From assembly GCA_023132135.1 (NCBI GenBank), contig JAGLYR010000273.1:1-8353 (forward strand): DNA of 8,353 nt, in the 5' to 3' direction. The stretch is from Candidatus Eiseniibacteriota bacterium (lineage in GTDB: Bacteria > Arandabacterota > Arandabacteria > JAGLYR01). The position numbers were made by a program, and so were the translations under genes. Every line of letters starts with the position of its first letter. The stretch's first letter is position 1. Shown here one piece after another: positions 5,743 to 8,353 of the stretch. Under the pieces are notes generated by a model. That model had not been told where the DNA came from. It did no database searches and saw only the letters and a program-made list of their open reading frames with translations.

Positions 5743-7335
5743 ATGGAATCTGACCGGAAAGGGCTTCGCCTCGGTTTCGTCTCCCTCCTTTGTGTCATTC
5801 TCCTGACAGGAACAGCGCTGGCCACCGCCGAGTTCAACAAGGCTACCCGCCTGGGCATGCTGGGAGACTACGACGGGGCACTGAAGGAGTACGAGAGCTT
5901 CCTCGGGGAACATCCCGACGACGAACTGGCGCCGGTGGCCGCCCTGGCCGCCGGCAACCTCTATCTCGATGTCCGCGAGGACTACGATGCGGCCATGGAG
6001 AAGTATGATCAGGTTGTCAAGGAATACCCATCCTCACCGGCGGCCCCCGAGGCCGCACGGCGCAAAGGGGAGGCCGCCCAGGCGCTGGAGGAATGGACCG
6101 CAGCCGGGGAGGCCTTTGATCTGGCCCTGGATCTGGCCGTCGGGCATGGTTCTCAGCCTGCCGGCTGGATTGGGGATGTGATTGCCCGCGCAGGTGACTG
6201 CTTTTACCGCGCCGGTGACAACGAACGGGTGATTCAGACCTATCACAAGGTCCTGGATCGTGATCCGGCGGCAGGGGTGGCGGCGAGCGCCCTCATCCGG
6301 ATGGGCGAGACCTACGAAACCATGGACCAACCGGAGAAGGCCGCAGAAAGCTATGTCCGGATGCTGGAGGAGTACCCCGGAGTTCCTGCCCAGACCCGCC
6401 GGCAGGCAATGGGGAAACGGGACCTGATAGACCAGCACGTGGAGTTTGACTGGAAACCCTACGAGCTCAACGAGGAAGCCACCGATCTCATCCGGCAGAG
6501 GAACTTCGCGGGAGCCCGGGCGAAGTGCGATGAGGTCGAGGCCTGCTGCAGGAACCCCCGGCTTCTCGAGTACGTCGAGTATCGCAGGATCGCGCTGGAT
6601 GCCACCCTGACCGCCGACTACGAAACTGCCCGCCGCAACATGGGGCAGTACCTGCAGAAGTACCCCCGGGCTCAGCTCCTTGAGCGGATCGAGGAGAACC
6701 TGGAGACGTGGACCCGGATCATCGATGGGGAAGCAGAACGGGACGCGAATCCTGAGGACCCGGCGCGGATGACCGCGCTCGGCAGCATGTACCTGAGGGC
6801 CGGAGCCTTCCACGCCGCCATCGAGACGGTCGAGAGGGCGCGGGATCTGGACCCGGAGCGGTCGGACACGTACCAGTTGCTTGGGTATGCGTACAATGCA
6901 GCGGGCCGGACGGACGATGCGACAGGTGCCTTCGAGAAGTACCTGGAGGGCAATCCGGAAGATACGAATGCCTTGAACATGGTGGGCTACGCCTGTATGG
7001 GCACGGAGCAGTACGACAAGGCAATCCGGTACTTCCGGCAGTACGCGGAGCTGGCGCCGGATGAGGCCAATGCCCACGACAGTCTGGGCGAGGGACTCTT
7101 TCGGGCCGGACGACTGGAAGAGGCGGCCGCGGAGTACGAGAAGGCGGTGGAGATAGATCCCGGCTTCTCCAACTCCTACTTCTTCCTCGGTCAGATCTAC
7201 GAGCAGCTGGACAAAAAGGACAGAGCCATCGAGGCATATGAGCGGTTGATTGGGCTGAGTCCGTCGGGAAGCCAGGCGGAGCAAGCCGGGGCGGCTCTCG
7301 CAGAGCTGCGCGGCCAAGGGGGATCTCAACGATGA
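5743..7335 (+). CDS. Secreted tetratricopeptide repeat (TPR) protein
   Basis: A 530-residue protein with a Sec-type signal peptide: basic start (R5, K6, R9), hydrophobic core 10-26, and a likely cut after Ala27 ('ALA') or Ala29. Cys17 is not in a good lipobox. After export it is essentially all helical repeats. The N-terminal block (about 30-215) has irregular TPR/YbgF-like repeats such as 'GDYDGALKEYESFLGEHPDD' (41-60). A divergent middle section (about 235-335) follows. The last block (about 340-510) has five canonical 34-residue TPRs with LG or VG anchors at 346, 380, 414, 448 and 482. No catalytic domain is visible, so it is probably a periplasmic scaffold; the partner is unknown. The start has GAGG (5733-5736), 6 nt upstream. 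Its TGA overlaps the ATG of the DUF362 gene, which is therefore the first candidate partner. Confidence 0.9.
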   Translation: MESDRKGLRLGFVSLLCVILLTGTALATAEFNKATRLGMLGDYDGALKEYESFLGEHPDDELAPVAALAAGNLYLDVREDYDAAMEKYDQVVKEYPSSPAAPEAARRKGEAAQALEEWTAAGEAFDLALDLAVGHGSQPAGWIGDVIARAGDCFYRAGDNERVIQTYHKVLDRDPAAGVAASALIRMGETYETMDQPEKAAESYVRMLEEYPGVPAQTRRQAMGKRDLIDQHVEFDWKPYELNEEATDLIRQRNFAGARAKCDEVEACCRNPRLLEYVEYRRIALDATLTADYETARRNMGQYLQKYPRAQLLERIEENLETWTRIIDGEAERDANPEDPARMTALGSMYLRAGAFHAAIETVERARDLDPERSDTYQLLGYAYNAAGRTDDATGAFEKYLEGNPEDTNALNMVGYACMGTEQYDKAIRYFRQYAELAPDEANAHDSLGEGLFRAGRLEEAAAEYEKAVEIDPGFSNSYFFLGQIYEQLDKKDRAIEAYERLIGLSPSGSQAEQAGAALAELRGQGGSQR

Positions 7336-8252
7336 CGAACGAGTTCACCAGAAGAGAGTTCCTGAAACGCTCAGCGGTCCTGGGGGCGGGCACCGCATTG
7401 GCTTCGACCGGCCTGACCGGCGCCGCGTTCGGTATGCCCAGACTGGACTCCTACAATCCCGGCATCGATCTGGCCATCGCCAGGGGACCTTCCCCGGCGG
7501 ATAACGCACTGGCGGCGGTGGATGCCCTGGGCGGTTTCAGGAAATTCGTAAAAAAGGGCGACAGGGTCGTGATCAAGCCCAACCCCATAGGGAGCAGCCC
7601 ACCCGAGATGGCCGTCAACACTCACCCGGACATGGTAGAGGCCGTGGTCCGCGAATGCTACAGGGCAGGCGCGGCGGAAGTCCTGGCTGTCAGCAACGAC
7701 CAGAGAAACAGCATCGAGGGAAACGGTACGCTGGCCGCCGTGGAGCGGGCCGGCGGCAAGTTCAAGGTGCTGAATGATGTGTCGATGTATCGCGAGGTCG
7801 TCATTCCCCGCGGCAGGGTCCTGCGCCGTGATCTGTTTGCCATAGACGTTCTCGAGGCCGATGTGTTCATAAACATGCCCATTGCCAAGCACCACGCCGG
7901 CGCGCGGGTGACCTTTTCCATGAAGAACCTGATGGGCATCAACTGGGACCGGATCTTCTACCACCGCTCAGACTTGCAGCGGTGCATAGCGGAGGCCGCA
8001 ACAGCCATCAAGCACTCGCTCATCATCATGGATGCGAACCACGTGCTTCTGACCAACGGACCCGCAGGCCCCGGACGTGTTCTCGATCCCCAACGGGTCA
8101 TCGCAGGAGTCAATCCGGTTGCGGTGGATGCGGCCACGTTGCAGTTCTTCCGGCAGAAGCCGGAGGACATCGGTCACATCCGCATAGCGCACGAGCTCGG
8201 CGTGGGGGAAATGGATGTCGACAAGTTGAAGGTGAAGGAGTTTGACGCATAA
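7332..8252 (+). CDS. Tat-exported DUF362 domain protein
   Basis: A 306-residue protein with a textbook twin-arginine signal: 'TRREFLKRS' (6-14), a hydrophobic stretch (15-33) and a possible cut near 'AFG' (32-34). It should be exported folded, often meaning a cofactor or a complex. The rest matches DUF362 (PF04015): 'DRVVIKPNPIG' (77-87), 'THPDMVEAVVREC' (97-109), 'ADVFINMPIAKHHAGARVT' (176-194), 'SMKNLMGI' (196-203) and 'GVNPVAVDAATL' (259-270). Some DUF362 proteins carry a ferredoxin domain; here only two cysteines occur (109, 218), so no [4Fe-4S] site of that kind is present. The biochemical role of the family is not established to my knowledge. The ATG overlaps the TPR stop (ATGA) and has a G-rich ribosome binding site at 7316-7323, 8 nt upstream, so translation is probably coupled. 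Confidence 0.92.
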   Translation: MTNEFTRREFLKRSAVLGAGTALASTGLTGAAFGMPRLDSYNPGIDLAIARGPSPADNALAAVDALGGFRKFVKKGDRVVIKPNPIGSSPPEMAVNTHPDMVEAVVRECYRAGAAEVLAVSNDQRNSIEGNGTLAAVERAGGKFKVLNDVSMYREVVIPRGRVLRRDLFAIDVLEADVFINMPIAKHHAGARVTFSMKNLMGINWDRIFYHRSDLQRCIAEAATAIKHSLIIMDANHVLLTNGPAGPGRVLDPQRVIAGVNPVAVDAATLQFFRQKPEDIGHIRIAHELGVGEMDVDKLKVKEFDA

Positions 8253-8323
8253 AGACACTTCCGGGGTATTCCGGGAGCTATTCCAAGAGAGCGCAAGCGG
8301 CGGACAGCAGTATTCCCCAATCC

Positions 8324-8353
8324 CAGTCGCTTGTCACCCTGTCACCTGTCACT
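8324..8353. repeat. Second heptad repeat array, cut by the window end
   Basis: Units of 7 bp with a GTC core: CAGTCGC (8324-8330), TTGTCAC (8331-8337), one extra C, then CTGTCAC twice (8339-8345, 8346-8352), and a final T at the window edge. The first unit ends like the second unit of the array after sdhB (AGTCGC in both). The array lies about 70 nt after the DUF362 stop. The bases from 8253 to 8323 hold no gene; TATTCC recurs there three times, and no convincing terminator is visible. Confidence 0.7.

Noticed and set aside
6034-7329. Open frame of 431 codons on the minus strand, opposite the TPR gene
   Set aside because: It mirrors the TPR gene, which has a signal peptide and regular 34-residue repeats. 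The antisense product shows no domain logic and is a composition effect.

Overview
The window is 8.35 kb of moderately GC-rich bacterial chromosome with purine-rich Shine-Dalgarno sites and ordinary E. coli-like sigma-70 promoters. It carries housekeeping genes and no plasmid, phage, IS or CRISPR features. Nothing fixes the taxon. An exported TPR protein, a Tat-exported DUF362 protein, an sdhCDAB operon and intergenic 7-bp tandem repeats together suggest an uncultured Gram-negative lineage, perhaps around the FCB group. That assignment is a low-confidence inference.

Layout. (1) Positions 1-549, plus: the C-terminal part of a GldG/DUF4350-like protein that starts outside the window. (2) 558-1670, minus: an AI-2E/PerM-family permease, convergent with the first gene with only 8 nt between the stop codons. 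(3) 1680-1884: the spacer between the divergent permease and sdh genes, holding a promoter candidate for sdh. (4) 1885-5094, plus: a compact four-gene succinate dehydrogenase operon, sdhC-sdhD-sdhA-sdhB, with 10-16 nt gaps and a good ribosome binding site before each gene. (5) 5095-5207: a convergent spacer holding six copies of a 7-bp repeat. (6) 5208-5534, minus: a small stand-alone Smr-domain protein. (7) 5535-5742: a divergent promoter region with two near-consensus sigma-70 promoters facing opposite ways. (8) 5743-8252, plus: a two-gene unit of a secreted TPR protein and a Tat-exported DUF362 protein, joined by an ATGA stop/start overlap. (9) 8253-8353: intergenic, ending in a second heptad array that runs off the window.

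How the genes work together. SdhA (FAD) and SdhB (three Fe-S clusters) form the catalytic head of complex II. SdhC and SdhD anchor it in the membrane and supply one heme-b histidine each, so succinate oxidation feeds the quinone pool. All catalytic and cluster-binding residues I checked are present. The TPR/DUF362 pair is translationally coupled and both products carry export signals, so they probably act together outside the cytoplasm in an unknown role.

I found no convincing new defence or mobile system. The points most worth following up are the two related heptad arrays, the clear SdhC/SdhD paralogy and the coupled TPR/DUF362 pair.
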